DNA of 64,000 bases from Prevotella sp. GTDB lineage: Bacteria; Bacteroidota; Bacteroidia; Bacteroidales; Bacteroidaceae. The DNA lies in contig JAFUFJ010000012.1 of assembly GCA_017469955.1 (NCBI GenBank), positions 1 through 64,000 of the forward strand, written 5' to 3'. The position numbers were made by a program, and so were the translations under genes. Every line of letters starts with the position of its first letter. Position 1 is the stretch's first letter. Of this stretch, positions 7,313-15,133 are shown in pieces. The notes under the pieces were generated by a model, which ran no database searches, was not told where the DNA came from, and saw only the letters and a list, made by a program, of their open reading frames with translations.

Positions 7313-8326
7313 TTACTTCTTTTGCGGAGCTTCCAGCAGGTAGTTGTCAAGGATTTCAGCAATGGCTTCAGGGGCATTCGTCTCCACTAAGCGATAATGC
7401 CTGCCGTTCTCTTCTTCCGTCCATGTGTTGCTTCCGTCCTCTTTTACGCTGATGGTTCCACGTTCGACGCCAAAGAACGGTGCTGCTCCTTTGATGGCAA
7501 CGAGCACTGCGGTGAGATCCCAGCTCTGCCTTCCCTCGGGGTTGTCTTGTGGAAGTGCAATGGCATAGACATCCTTGATGGGGTTCTGGTCGCCGGAAGT
7601 CTGGCTGACTTTGAGCCCTGTACGGATAGGATCGCCAATCTCCCAGCCACTGAAGATGATTTCTGTGGGCCAGTTGTTGATGGCTTCATAGCTGGCTGAG
7701 GCGTCTTTCCAGACGTTATATTCACGCCCTTCGGGGAATCCTCCTGCCATTGAAACGAGGCGTTTGACCTTTTTTCCCACCAACTGCCGGCCGTTCAACT
7801 CGCTGAACTCATCGGGTTCAGACTGTAAGAGGTCACGCATGTTGGTGAAAAATCCCACGGTGCATATCACAACACTGCGGTCCTCTGCCTGACCAAGGAT
7901 GCGTCGGTACAGCTTAACAGCATCCTCGGCATCGGAGGTTGACAACGCCTTGTGGGGATATTTCTCAACAAGCAACTGGGCCCAGCTGGGGTTATGTCCG
8001 TCTCCGTCATACACTCCTCCGTCGCTTTTGGGAGCTCCGAGCGGAATATCCGGCCGGCCATAATAGGTATTAATGACGTCAATACAGGGAATAACCTGCT
8101 CATTATGGTTAGAAGACATAACGGCCAGGATGTTGACTTGCCCGCTGTCAGCCAATACATGCATAACAGCCATGGCACCAACATCATCATAGTCGGGTCC
8201 GAGATCGGTGTCAAGAATCAGATTGACCCTTTCGTTGTTAAGGTTCTCTGCCTCTTTTTGCTTGGAGTCAGAGCATGCTGCCAGCACTGTCAAGGCAGCG
8301 CTTAACAGATAGAAGATATGCTTCAT
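7313..8326 (-). CDS. inosine/uridine-preferring nucleoside hydrolase family lipoprotein
   Basis: A 337-residue protein with a lipobox LAAC (Cys18). The calcium-binding aspartate motif of nucleoside hydrolases, usually DTDPGxDD, appears as DTDLGPDYDD near residue 40. Later family features include SMAGGF and an N-terminal-half Asn/Asp pattern. The family cleaves the N-glycosidic bond of ribonucleosides, giving ribose and base. Export as a lipoprotein is unusual compared with the cytoplasmic enzymes of E. coli and suggests that nucleosides are processed in the periplasm or on the surface. It is co-oriented with, and 26 bp from, the glycosidase gene and is part of the phosphatase-rich unit. Other members of the superfamily act on other N-ribosides, so the exact substrate is open. 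Confidence 0.8.
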   Translation of the reverse strand: MKHIFYLLSAALTVLAACSDSKQKEAENLNNERVNLILDTDLGPDYDDVGAMAVMHVLADSGQVNILAVMSSNHNEQVIPCIDVINTYYGRPDIPLGAPKSDGGVYDGDGHNPSWAQLLVEKYPHKALSTSDAEDAVKLYRRILGQAEDRSVVICTVGFFTNMRDLLQSEPDEFSELNGRQLVGKKVKRLVSMAGGFPEGREYNVWKDASASYEAINNWPTEIIFSGWEIGDPIRTGLKVSQTSGDQNPIKDVYAIALPQDNPEGRQSWDLTAVLVAIKGAAPFFGVERGTISVKEDGSNTWTEEENGRHYRLVETNAPEAIAEILDNYLLEAPQKK

Positions 8327-8352
8327 TTCTTAATATTTTGCTGTTTTTCGTC

Positions 8353-9957
8353 TTAAATGGTTTGCGATCCGGCCTTGACTTCTGCCTCTGCAGTCTGTCC
8401 GTCACCCCATACGAGAGTGACTTTGAACGGAACGTCGGTCTTGATAGATACTTTTGGCTTGTCATTAACGGAGTTGCGCTTGGCTACTTTGATGCTCACG
8501 TTTCCATTCTCGCCTAAGGGATATCTGTCGATACCATAGGCATCGGTCAGGTGAACGTCAATGGTCATGCGCCCTTCTTCCATGTCAGCACGAATGCCAA
8601 AGATATATTCAATGAGCTCAGCGATGGGAGGCAAGCCCGTCCATCCTACGAAATCTTTGCGGGCCATGAATCCCGGCTCGACTGCTTCCGGTGCATAATA
8701 CTCCCAGAATGTGCCTGTCTTCTTGTAGACTTCGAACACGTTCTGGTAGTGATTGGTCACAATGTCCCATGCCAAGTCACGGTATCCTTTGTTGGCAAGG
8801 CCCGAGATCAGCATGTAATTGGCACCGGGCCATACTCCTCCAACCCAGTAACGACCGTTGGCTTTGTACTTCGGATGGCTGTAAGAGAGCGACGGACAGC
8901 GATGGAGGCGGTTGAATTTTGTCGTATCCGACAGGTGGCTTACGAGCTGGTCCAGCTTGTCTTTCGGCAGGACATCGGTGTGAAGAACCCAATAGGCATA
9001 AATGCCCTGGGTCGTAGAAAGCGTGTTGTCTTCAAACTGGTCATAGAGAAATCCGTCCTTTTCGCTCCACATGTTCTCGTTGATATAGGCCTTCAGGCGC
9101 TTGATGTCGTCTTCAAACTCCTCTATTTCCTGCCAACGCTCGAGGTAGAAGCCCATCTTCAAGAGCTGGTCGGCCACCATAATTTGCTGCAAGCAGGCGT
9201 CAAGCCATATCATGTGGCCATTGGAATAGATCGTGTTGTAGCCTTCCGGAACACGAGGCATGTTATCCATCCCCGTACCCCAGCCGCTTGACCAGTAGGT
9301 TCCGTTGCGCCAAGTATGGTTGAGTTTCAGCCATTTGTAGTAGGCTGCCAGCACAGGAAAGACCTTGTTCAGGCGGTTGTCGTCGCCGAATTGGGTATAA
9401 TAGAGCCACTCAGACCATGGCAAGATGTTGGGTCCTGTTGATGTAGGGTCGTAGCGTCCGAAACAGTCAGAGCCGTCGGCACGTATCTCTCTGCAGATGA
9501 ACCCGTCGGGATGTTGCTTGGCATAGAAGTTGTCGAGGGTCTTCTGGAAGGGAAAGAAGGCCTTTCCGTATCGACAGAACATCGTGATGAAGGCACAGTC
9601 CCACATGAAGATATTGCCGTTGTAGGCCGGTGATATGTAGGGAGTCACGAATCCAGAGTCGTCTAAAGGCTGGCTGATGTTGGTGAGTCCTATCTGCCAT
9701 GCCTTCCAATACATCTCGATTTCCCTCTCGTGTCCTTCCCAATAGGGTGCAGGCAACACCTTCTTGGCTTGCTCGAAGGTGCCGGGCTTCTGCTTCTCTA
9801 CTTTGGCCGTACGGAAATGGTTCTCGGCCACAAGCGGTTCGCGTATGTACGTATCTTTATAGGGAAGTTTGTACAAAGGCGAACCTGAGGAAATCAGATT
9901 CTGTGCCTGTGCCATCAATGGCATCAGCATCAGTGTGATAATAGCGGTCTTTTTCAT
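8353..9957 (-). CDS. secreted MGH1-like / GH63-type (alpha/alpha)6-barrel glycoside hydrolase
   Basis: A 534-residue protein with a Sec signal peptide ending MAQAQ. The body resembles the trehalase/GH63 (mannosylglycerate hydrolase-like) toroid. It has the segments FMWDCAF, HPDGFICRE, TGPNILPWSEW, YWSSGWGTGMDNMPR, and later GVWPGANYM and GTFWEYYAPE-x-x-x-PG. The WDCAF and SGWGTGMDN stretches are typical of this clan, whose catalytic acids lie in an Asp and a Glu there. The natural substrate is not deducible; alpha-mannosides or alpha-glucosides are family options. The gene starts 7 bp after the alkaline phosphatase stop, so the two are clearly co-transcribed. A phosphorylated glycan or glycoconjugate as the target of the cluster would explain glycosidase and phosphatases together. 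Confidence 0.82.
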   Translation of the reverse strand: MKKTAIITLMLMPLMAQAQNLISSGSPLYKLPYKDTYIREPLVAENHFRTAKVEKQKPGTFEQAKKVLPAPYWEGHEREIEMYWKAWQIGLTNISQPLDDSGFVTPYISPAYNGNIFMWDCAFITMFCRYGKAFFPFQKTLDNFYAKQHPDGFICREIRADGSDCFGRYDPTSTGPNILPWSEWLYYTQFGDDNRLNKVFPVLAAYYKWLKLNHTWRNGTYWSSGWGTGMDNMPRVPEGYNTIYSNGHMIWLDACLQQIMVADQLLKMGFYLERWQEIEEFEDDIKRLKAYINENMWSEKDGFLYDQFEDNTLSTTQGIYAYWVLHTDVLPKDKLDQLVSHLSDTTKFNRLHRCPSLSYSHPKYKANGRYWVGGVWPGANYMLISGLANKGYRDLAWDIVTNHYQNVFEVYKKTGTFWEYYAPEAVEPGFMARKDFVGWTGLPPIAELIEYIFGIRADMEEGRMTIDVHLTDAYGIDRYPLGENGNVSIKVAKRNSVNDKPKVSIKTDVPFKVTLVWGDGQTAEAEVKAGSQTI

Positions 9958-9964
9958 AGTCGTT

Positions 9965-11092
9965 TTACATCTTCATCAGACGCTTGATTTTCCAGAAGAT
10001 TTCAGTGTTGCTGTAGAAACCTGTGAAGTTTTCAGAACCGGGACCGAAGGCATAGACGGGAACCATGGTGCCCGTATGGTCCTTATTAGAGAAATTACAC
10101 TTCACCGTGCCGGAAGCAAGGTCGCCCCCATGTACGGTCATTCCGCCTGTTTCATGGTCGGCAGTGACGATGACAAGCGTCTCACCGTCACGTGCTGCCC
10201 ACTTGAACACTTCTCCAATAGTCTGATCAAAGTCCAAAGTCTCCTTCATCAGCATGTCGAGCTCGTTGAAGTGGCCATAGTCATCCAGCTGAGAACCCTC
10301 GATCATCATGAAGAATCCCTTTTTGTTCTTACTCATTAAGTCCATGCCTCTCACCGAAGCTTTGGCCAGCATGTCACCTCGTTCATCGGGCTCCGGCGTA
10401 TTCACTTCGAAGGGAACACACCACTGCTTCGAGCTGTCATAGTTCATCATTTCCTCGACGCTGTGCGAGATATGGTAGCCCTTAGCCTCCAGCTCCTTGA
10501 AGATGTTGCGTCCGTCCTTGCGGTGGATGAACTGGCGATAGCCTCCGCCAAAGACGAAGTCGGCATTGCTCTCAGGATAGCATCCCACGATTTCCTCCTC
10601 GTTGTCGCGGTCGATATTGTGGCCGAGGAAGTCGCCTGGTGTGGCGTCCCACAGCCTGCACGTCACAGCGACGCCGGCATCTTTGCCCGCAGCCTTTGCC
10701 AGGTCTACGAGTGTCGTGAGGTCTTTATTGTCAGGATCTACACCCACGGCGTGGTATACCGTCTTGTATCCTGTGGCTAAAGACGTACCGCCGGAGCCTG
10801 AATCGGTGATGAGTCTGTCAGACGCAGGCGTCTCCGACAGGCCGGTATACTGTGCATTCTCCAGCCAAAGATGCCCGCGGTTGCAGGTCCATGCTGCCTG
10901 AATATGCATAAGACTCATGCCGTCGCCTATCATCAAGACGACGTTTTTCACTTTCTTTCCTTTGGGTGCCTTGATTTTTTCCACGGCATACGGTTTTTCA
11001 TGCGTATACGTCTGCAGGTTACCACTCTGCGCAGCCATGGTCATTCCATAGGCTGCCAATGCTGCTGTGAGCAGGATGTTTTTCATTTTCAT
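9965..11092 (-). CDS. alkaline phosphatase
   Basis: A 375-residue exported enzyme (signal peptide MKMKNILLTAALAAYGMTMAA). The active-site segments of the alkaline phosphatase superfamily are visible: LMIGDGMS (metal Asp, about residue 55), TDSGSGGTSLATG with the nucleophilic Ser replaced in the usual DSA/DSG context, FMMIEGSQLDDYGH (metal Glu/Asp/His) and TADHETGG (Asp-His). It releases phosphate from many monoesters in the periplasm. It is first in a unit with the glycosidase, nucleoside hydrolase and metallophosphoesterase and has its own promoter at 11124-11154. A second open frame reading 11282 to 11019 overlaps its start; I regard that as spurious. Confidence 0.9.
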   Translation of the reverse strand: MKMKNILLTAALAAYGMTMAAQSGNLQTYTHEKPYAVEKIKAPKGKKVKNVVLMIGDGMSLMHIQAAWTCNRGHLWLENAQYTGLSETPASDRLITDSGSGGTSLATGYKTVYHAVGVDPDNKDLTTLVDLAKAAGKDAGVAVTCRLWDATPGDFLGHNIDRDNEEEIVGCYPESNADFVFGGGYRQFIHRKDGRNIFKELEAKGYHISHSVEEMMNYDSSKQWCVPFEVNTPEPDERGDMLAKASVRGMDLMSKNKKGFFMMIEGSQLDDYGHFNELDMLMKETLDFDQTIGEVFKWAARDGETLVIVTADHETGGMTVHGGDLASGTVKCNFSNKDHTGTMVPVYAFGPGSENFTGFYSNTEIFWKIKRLMKM

Positions 11093-11123
11093 ATTGTTTG
11101 ATAAAATTAATTACTTCAGTAGG

Positions 11124-11154
11124 CAAAGTTACGAAGAAAATTTCATATGAGCAA
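11124..11154 (-). promoter_or_regulatory. promoter of the alkaline phosphatase unit
   Basis: On the minus strand TTG (11154-11152) is followed after 20 bases by TAACTTTG (11131-11124). Transcription would start about 25 nt upstream of the phosphatase ATG at 11092. A second TAACTTTG box at 11327-11320 (minus) has no matching -33 box. The rest of 11155-11690 holds only the repeat at 11524-11630. Confidence 0.6.
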
Positions 11155-11523
11155 GAATCCGCGGTTTTATTCGGGATGTCACGGTTTTTTGTCGTGCCGA
11201 CAGACGTCTGAGGCTCGCAATTGGCCGTTCCCAGCGGGAAAGTCAGCAGCAGGCAGGTGAGGAATATCCGGTTTTGGTTCATACAACAGTGTTTTTGTCA
11301 AGGTTCGTCATTACGCCTGCAAAGTTACGAACTTATTCCCAGAGATTCTCGCCAGTGAGGCAAGTCGTGTTAACCACATACGCGCGTACCTTATATTGAT
11401 TAGAGACGCCCGGCCCTCTTCCCAGGCATCTCTCTGTCACAAGGCAAGGAGAAAAGAGGGATACGCCAGGGGGTTCCTGCCGATTCCGACCCTTTCCGGA
11501 GGTCAACAGGCCATGAACCCGTC

Positions 11524-11630
11524 GAGAAAGCATAGACTTTAGGGTGAGAAGTCTTAGCTTTCTGCCCAATAACTCTATCCTTTCTCGCCATGAACTCTTA
11601 GCTTTCTTGCCCTGAAGGCTTAGCTTTCTC
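11524..11630. repeat. 107-bp lattice element (reverse orientation)
   Basis: Five units on a 22-bp lattice (starts 11524, 11546, 11568, 11590, 11612; last unit 19 bp). Each unit has the form nnGAA-N3-centre-N3-TTnTn. The outer ends are GAGAAAGC and GCTTTCTC. Read on the minus strand, its third and fourth units match those of the 26476 copy closely, so it lies in the opposite orientation. It sits downstream of the lipoprotein gene and its terminator, upstream of the phosphatase promoter. No coding capacity is proposed. Confidence 0.85.
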
Positions 11631-11690
11631 GCGGAGCAGGCTGCCCAATGGCTGCAAGAGGGAAGCCAGATGCGGGGATGACAGGAAAAC

Positions 11691-11725
11691 AAAAAGTCCG
11701 GCATGTCGGGCGGACATGCCGGACT
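11691..11725 (-). terminator. Rho-independent terminator
   Basis: AGTCCGGCATGTC (11695-11707) pairs perfectly with GACATGCCGGACT (11713-11725) around a 5-nt loop. On the minus strand the stem is followed by a run of five T. It lies 19 bp after the stop of the lipoprotein gene at 11744 and ends the SusCD-EEP-lipoprotein transcript. Confidence 0.85.
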
Positions 11726-11743
11726 GTCTTTCGCGAAGCGCGG

Positions 11744-12544
11744 TCAAAGTTCCTCGATGGAGAGGGTGTAGGCAGTCTGTGTGCCGACAGTCTCGGTGGC
11801 AGTGCTGCGCAGAATGTAGCTTTCGCCGGTGGTCATGAAGATGGTGTATTCGCCTGCAGGCTCGACAAGGGTGAGCTTCATGGCTGGCAGTGTGGCCAGC
11901 TGGGCTTTCAGATCGTCGGCAATACTGGTCTTCACCTCGCCGACGACAACGGCCTTATAGGCACTGGCTGAGAACTTTTTGACGGCATTGACGGCTCCCG
12001 CCACCTGCTCTTTGGCCGAGATCTTTACCATGGCCAAAGGCAAGACAATGGTCTTGTTGGCCTTGGCAATCGACTTGCCTTGGGTCTTTACATACTGCAT
12101 GAAGCAGCCGTCGCCGATGGTTTCGCTCTCGACGGTGTTGATCTTGTGGCCGAGTACGACGGTACTGCCTTGGATATCGTTCCCCTTGTAGCCTTCCATG
12201 ACGAACGAACAGAACTTGGCCGACAGGAACGACAGTTGGGTTGATGTGTTCTGACAGGCCGACTGATCGGCATAGTTCAGCACGTCGGTACGGTCGACAA
12301 TGGCCGGAGTACAGCCTTTTGCCTTGAGATAGTCGGCTGCTTTCTCAACATTGCCGGCCGACGAGGCTTCCGACAGCGACGTAATGTAGCAGACGTTCAG
12401 CGTGTTCTCCTTGTTCCACTCCTGGGTGACTGGCTTGTCGGGTGTGCCGGGATTGTCGGGAGTGTCGGGCGCATCGCTGCCTCCACAAGCCGTAAACAGC
12501 CAACCGCCCATGAGCAATGCCATCCAGATGATATTCTTTTTCAT
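11744..12544 (-). CDS. lipoprotein of unknown function
   Basis: A 266-residue protein with a lipobox FTAC (Cys20), followed by a Gly/Asp/Pro-rich linker (APDTPDNPGTPDKP) typical of Bacteroidetes surface-tethered proteins. The globular part is about 220 residues, alternates strands and helices, and starts 'TLNVCYITSLSEASSAGNVEKA'-like (split here by function, not a motif I know). I do not recognise the family. It follows the endonuclease/phosphatase gene by 16 bp and precedes a strong terminator, so it belongs to the first SusCD transcript. A substrate-binding or accessory surface role is possible from context only. Confidence 0.75.
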   Translation of the reverse strand: MKKNIIWMALLMGGWLFTACGGSDAPDTPDNPGTPDKPVTQEWNKENTLNVCYITSLSEASSAGNVEKAADYLKAKGCTPAIVDRTDVLNYADQSACQNTSTQLSFLSAKFCSFVMEGYKGNDIQGSTVVLGHKINTVESETIGDGCFMQYVKTQGKSIAKANKTIVLPLAMVKISAKEQVAGAVNAVKKFSASAYKAVVVGEVKTSIADDLKAQLATLPAMKLTLVEPAGEYTIFMTTGESYILRSTATETVGTQTAYTLSIEEL

Positions 12545-12560
12545 GCTTTGTTCCTCCTTC

Positions 12561-13379
12561 TTATTTTAGTTTGACAATTGAGACAACCGGGCAATGGTCA
12601 GACAGTTCCTGACCGTTGTAGAAGCGGTCGAGCACCTTCGAACTGACCAACTCAAACTGACCTTTCGCACCGAGAATAAAGTCGATCTTCGAAGCTCCAT
12701 AGTATGTGCCCTGGTCTGTGTCCATACGGTCGTAGCTTTGGGTAAGCAAGTTGATGACGTCTGTGCCCGGCCACATGTTCATGTCGCCCGTAAGAAGGGT
12801 TGGAAGGGTCTGGCTGATGACGGTATTGCCGGTCAACACGCGCGCCTGCTCCATCTGTCCTCCGATATGATCGAGATGACTGCAGGCCACACGCACCATC
12901 CGTCCCGAGGGCAACAGGATGTCTGCTACGACAACTCCGCGCTGATCGGCCGAACCTTCCGGCCGTGGCAAGCGCAAGGCTTGTACGTTGACAATGGGAT
13001 AACGGCTCAGGATGGCGTTGCCATAAAGCTCGTTTTCGCAATAGGTGTATTTCGTTTCATCGTCATCGCCCTTCTTGTTCATCAGGTTGTAGGCATAGCC
13101 GAACACACCGAACATATTGAGTTTCGAAGCCATATCCTGCACCACGTCGCGGTACTTCATATTGACCATCTGGCGCGCACTTCGGTTTTCCACCTCGTTC
13201 AGACAGATAATGTCGGCATTCTCGGGCATGAGGCAGTCGGCAAAGGGCTGCACATTAAAATCGGGTTCAAAAGAGCGGACGTTGAAAGTGACCACCTTCA
13301 ACTGCTCCTGTGCATACATGTCTGCATAAAAGAAAAACGACAGCAGACCGCACATCAAAACGGTTTTCAAGCATTTCAT
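12561..13379 (-). CDS. secreted endonuclease/exonuclease/phosphatase (EEP) family enzyme
   Basis: A 272-residue exported EEP-fold hydrolase. The signal peptide is MKCLKTVLMCGLLSFFFYADMYAQ; the frame opens 7 codons earlier but the signal peptide favours 13379. Catalytic motifs: TFNVRSF near the mature N terminus (metal Asn), CLNEVEN (Glu), SHLDHIG, TGDMNMWPG (Asp-x-Asn) and SDHCPV (Asp-His) at the C terminus. The family cuts phosphodiesters or phosphomonoesters in nucleic acids, inositol phosphates or sphingomyelin. It lies downstream of SusD, separated by a hairpin that may attenuate. In this locus the likely role is extracellular attack on nucleic acids or another phosphate-containing polymer, which is inference. 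Confidence 0.88.
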   Translation of the reverse strand: MKCLKTVLMCGLLSFFFYADMYAQEQLKVVTFNVRSFEPDFNVQPFADCLMPENADIICLNEVENRSARQMVNMKYRDVVQDMASKLNMFGVFGYAYNLMNKKGDDDETKYTYCENELYGNAILSRYPIVNVQALRLPRPEGSADQRGVVVADILLPSGRMVRVACSHLDHIGGQMEQARVLTGNTVISQTLPTLLTGDMNMWPGTDVINLLTQSYDRMDTDQGTYYGASKIDFILGAKGQFELVSSKVLDRFYNGQELSDHCPVVSIVKLK

Positions 13380-13401
13380 AGAAAATTCTTGTCTAAACAT
13401 G

Positions 13402-13441
13402 AAAAAAATCGGGGCGATCCTGATTCAGGAACTCCCCGATT
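13402..13441 (-). terminator. terminator or attenuator between susD and the EEP gene
   Basis: AATCGGGG (13407-13414) pairs with CCCCGATT (13434-13441), and an inner TCCTG-ATT-CAGGA hairpin extends the structure. On the minus strand a run of seven T follows. It lies 33 bp after the SusD stop, so it may end most transcripts after SusCD and lower expression of the downstream hydrolase. Confidence 0.75.
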
Positions 13442-13473
13442 CTGATTACTTCAATAGTGTCGGAAAACGACGG

Positions 13474-15114
13474 TTACTTCCAATAGTCATTGTTCTTCAG
13501 CGCGCCATTGGCCTTGGTCAACTCTGCTGAAGGATAGGGGAATGTTATCATTCCGTCCTCATAACGGCTCTGATTGGTATAGTCTTCATAGTCACCTACT
13601 GTGAAGTCAGACTCAGAATCCATACGGTTCGTATAGTGACGCACCTGAGGATGGCTGTTGAGTTCTTTCTCTGCAAGGGCCTTGATGGTAGCGTCGCCAC
13701 TGTGATACCAGCGCTTCAAGTCGTACAAGTGGTCGACGGCAAGCTCGAATGCCAGCTCGCAAAGACGCTCATGATAGATGTCTGCCATCGATGGAGCATG
13801 GTCAATCTTGGCCAGACCCGAACGAGTGCGGACGTCATCAATATCGGTACGTGCCTGCTCGGCTTGTCCTTTCATGATGTAAGCCTCAGCACGGAAGAGC
13901 TTAAGCTCGGCAAAACGGATGATGGGCCAGTTGGTACGTGTGGTTGGCCAGTCACCGTTTGAGCTCACCAAACCTGCTGCTACTGGATCTTCCGGAGCAA
14001 ACACGTCCATCCACTTGTTAATAGCAAAGCCTGCCTCTACGTCTGAACTCGAGAAGAACTTTCGTGTTTCTCCAAAGAATTGGAACTCATCTCCATACTC
14101 CAATATCGACCTCTTAAGGCGAGCATTGCCTGCTCCGTCTTTCAGGAACTCGGCATAAATGTCGTAGGTTGGCTTGAACTGACCCCAACCATTGTACTTG
14201 CCCCAGCCTTTATTCTCAAGACTTACGCCTACGAATTCTACACCACCGTTGGTTACTCCGTCGTAACCACCGTTGCTTGGAATGGCCCAACAATACTCAC
14301 TGTTGTACCACTTCGAGATGTCATAAGTGAAGTTGTCGTTGAAGTTCGGTGTCAAAGCACGACCATAATTCTGCTGAAGATCGTTGACAACAGCAATGAC
14401 TTCGTCCCACTTAGAGGCATCCCAGCATGCCCAATAGGCAAGAACCTTGGCCTTCAGGGCAAGAGCTGCAGCCTTGTGAGCTCGTCCGAGATCATCGTCA
14501 CCGTATGTTTCGTAACGAGGAAGATACTCGGCTGCCTTGTCCATGTCTTCGCAAATAAGACGATAGTTCTCCATGACGGTAGGCTGTTGCGTAGGAATCG
14601 AGAAGTCATAGTCATTGGGAAAATCCTCGAAACGAATGAAAGGAACGCCGAGCTTGTCCGTACCATAGCGGTAGGCGATAATGAAATGACCCCAACCGCG
14701 AAGGAAAAACGCCTCACCAAGCGAACGACGTTCGATGTCGGTCAGCGAACCTTTCTTGAGCAATGTATTCACAACCCAGTTAGCACGGCTGATGGTCTGG
14801 CGATAGACATTGTTCCAAACATCGCGCAATGGGCTCTCGTCACCATTGTAGTTGAACGTAGCTAAAGTGGAATATCCACGTGTACGTCCCCATACAATCT
14901 CATTGGCACCGGCCTGTTCCCAATATATTTCACGGCCGAAAACACCCTCCTGAGACAACCGAGCATAGCATGCATCAATAGCATCAATGGCATCTTGGTC
15001 GGTCTGGAAGTAGTTTGTTGTCGTAGGAGCACCCTCCGACTGCACATCAAGGAAATCACTACATGAAGTGAATGCCAGCAGACCTGCAGCAAATATATAA
15101 TATATCTTTTTCAT
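13474..15114 (-). CDS. SusD/RagB-family outer-membrane lipoprotein
   Basis: A 546-residue lipoprotein; the lipobox is AFTSC (Cys18) followed by SDFLDVQSEG, the usual SusD start. The TPR-like helical body carries typical SusD segments (ERRSLGEAFFLRGWGHF; WPIIRFAELKLFRAEAYIMKG; IYHERLCELAFELAVDHLYDLKRW) and ends with the characteristic 'PYPSAELTKANGALKNNDYWK'-type tail. It sits on the cell surface as a lid on its SusC partner and captures ligand. It starts 19 bp after the SusC stop. The ligand cannot be read from the sequence; neighbouring phosphatases, a nuclease-like enzyme and a nucleoside hydrolase suggest a phosphorylated compound. Confidence 0.93.
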   Translation of the reverse strand: MKKIYYIFAAGLLAFTSCSDFLDVQSEGAPTTTNYFQTDQDAIDAIDACYARLSQEGVFGREIYWEQAGANEIVWGRTRGYSTLATFNYNGDESPLRDVWNNVYRQTISRANWVVNTLLKKGSLTDIERRSLGEAFFLRGWGHFIIAYRYGTDKLGVPFIRFEDFPNDYDFSIPTQQPTVMENYRLICEDMDKAAEYLPRYETYGDDDLGRAHKAAALALKAKVLAYWACWDASKWDEVIAVVNDLQQNYGRALTPNFNDNFTYDISKWYNSEYCWAIPSNGGYDGVTNGGVEFVGVSLENKGWGKYNGWGQFKPTYDIYAEFLKDGAGNARLKRSILEYGDEFQFFGETRKFFSSSDVEAGFAINKWMDVFAPEDPVAAGLVSSNGDWPTTRTNWPIIRFAELKLFRAEAYIMKGQAEQARTDIDDVRTRSGLAKIDHAPSMADIYHERLCELAFELAVDHLYDLKRWYHSGDATIKALAEKELNSHPQVRHYTNRMDSESDFTVGDYEDYTNQSRYEDGMITFPYPSAELTKANGALKNNDYWK

Positions 15115-15133
15115 ATTCTCAAAAACTTTATAA

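Noticed and set aside
11019-11282. An 87-codon minus-strand frame with a signal-like start, in front of the alkaline phosphatase
   Set aside because: It overlaps the phosphatase start and its promoter, has no recognisable domain and ends within the neighbouring gene.
11333-11704. A 123-codon minus-strand frame
   Set aside because: It is formed by the 107-bp repeat and the terminator; 22-bp units are not codon-periodic.
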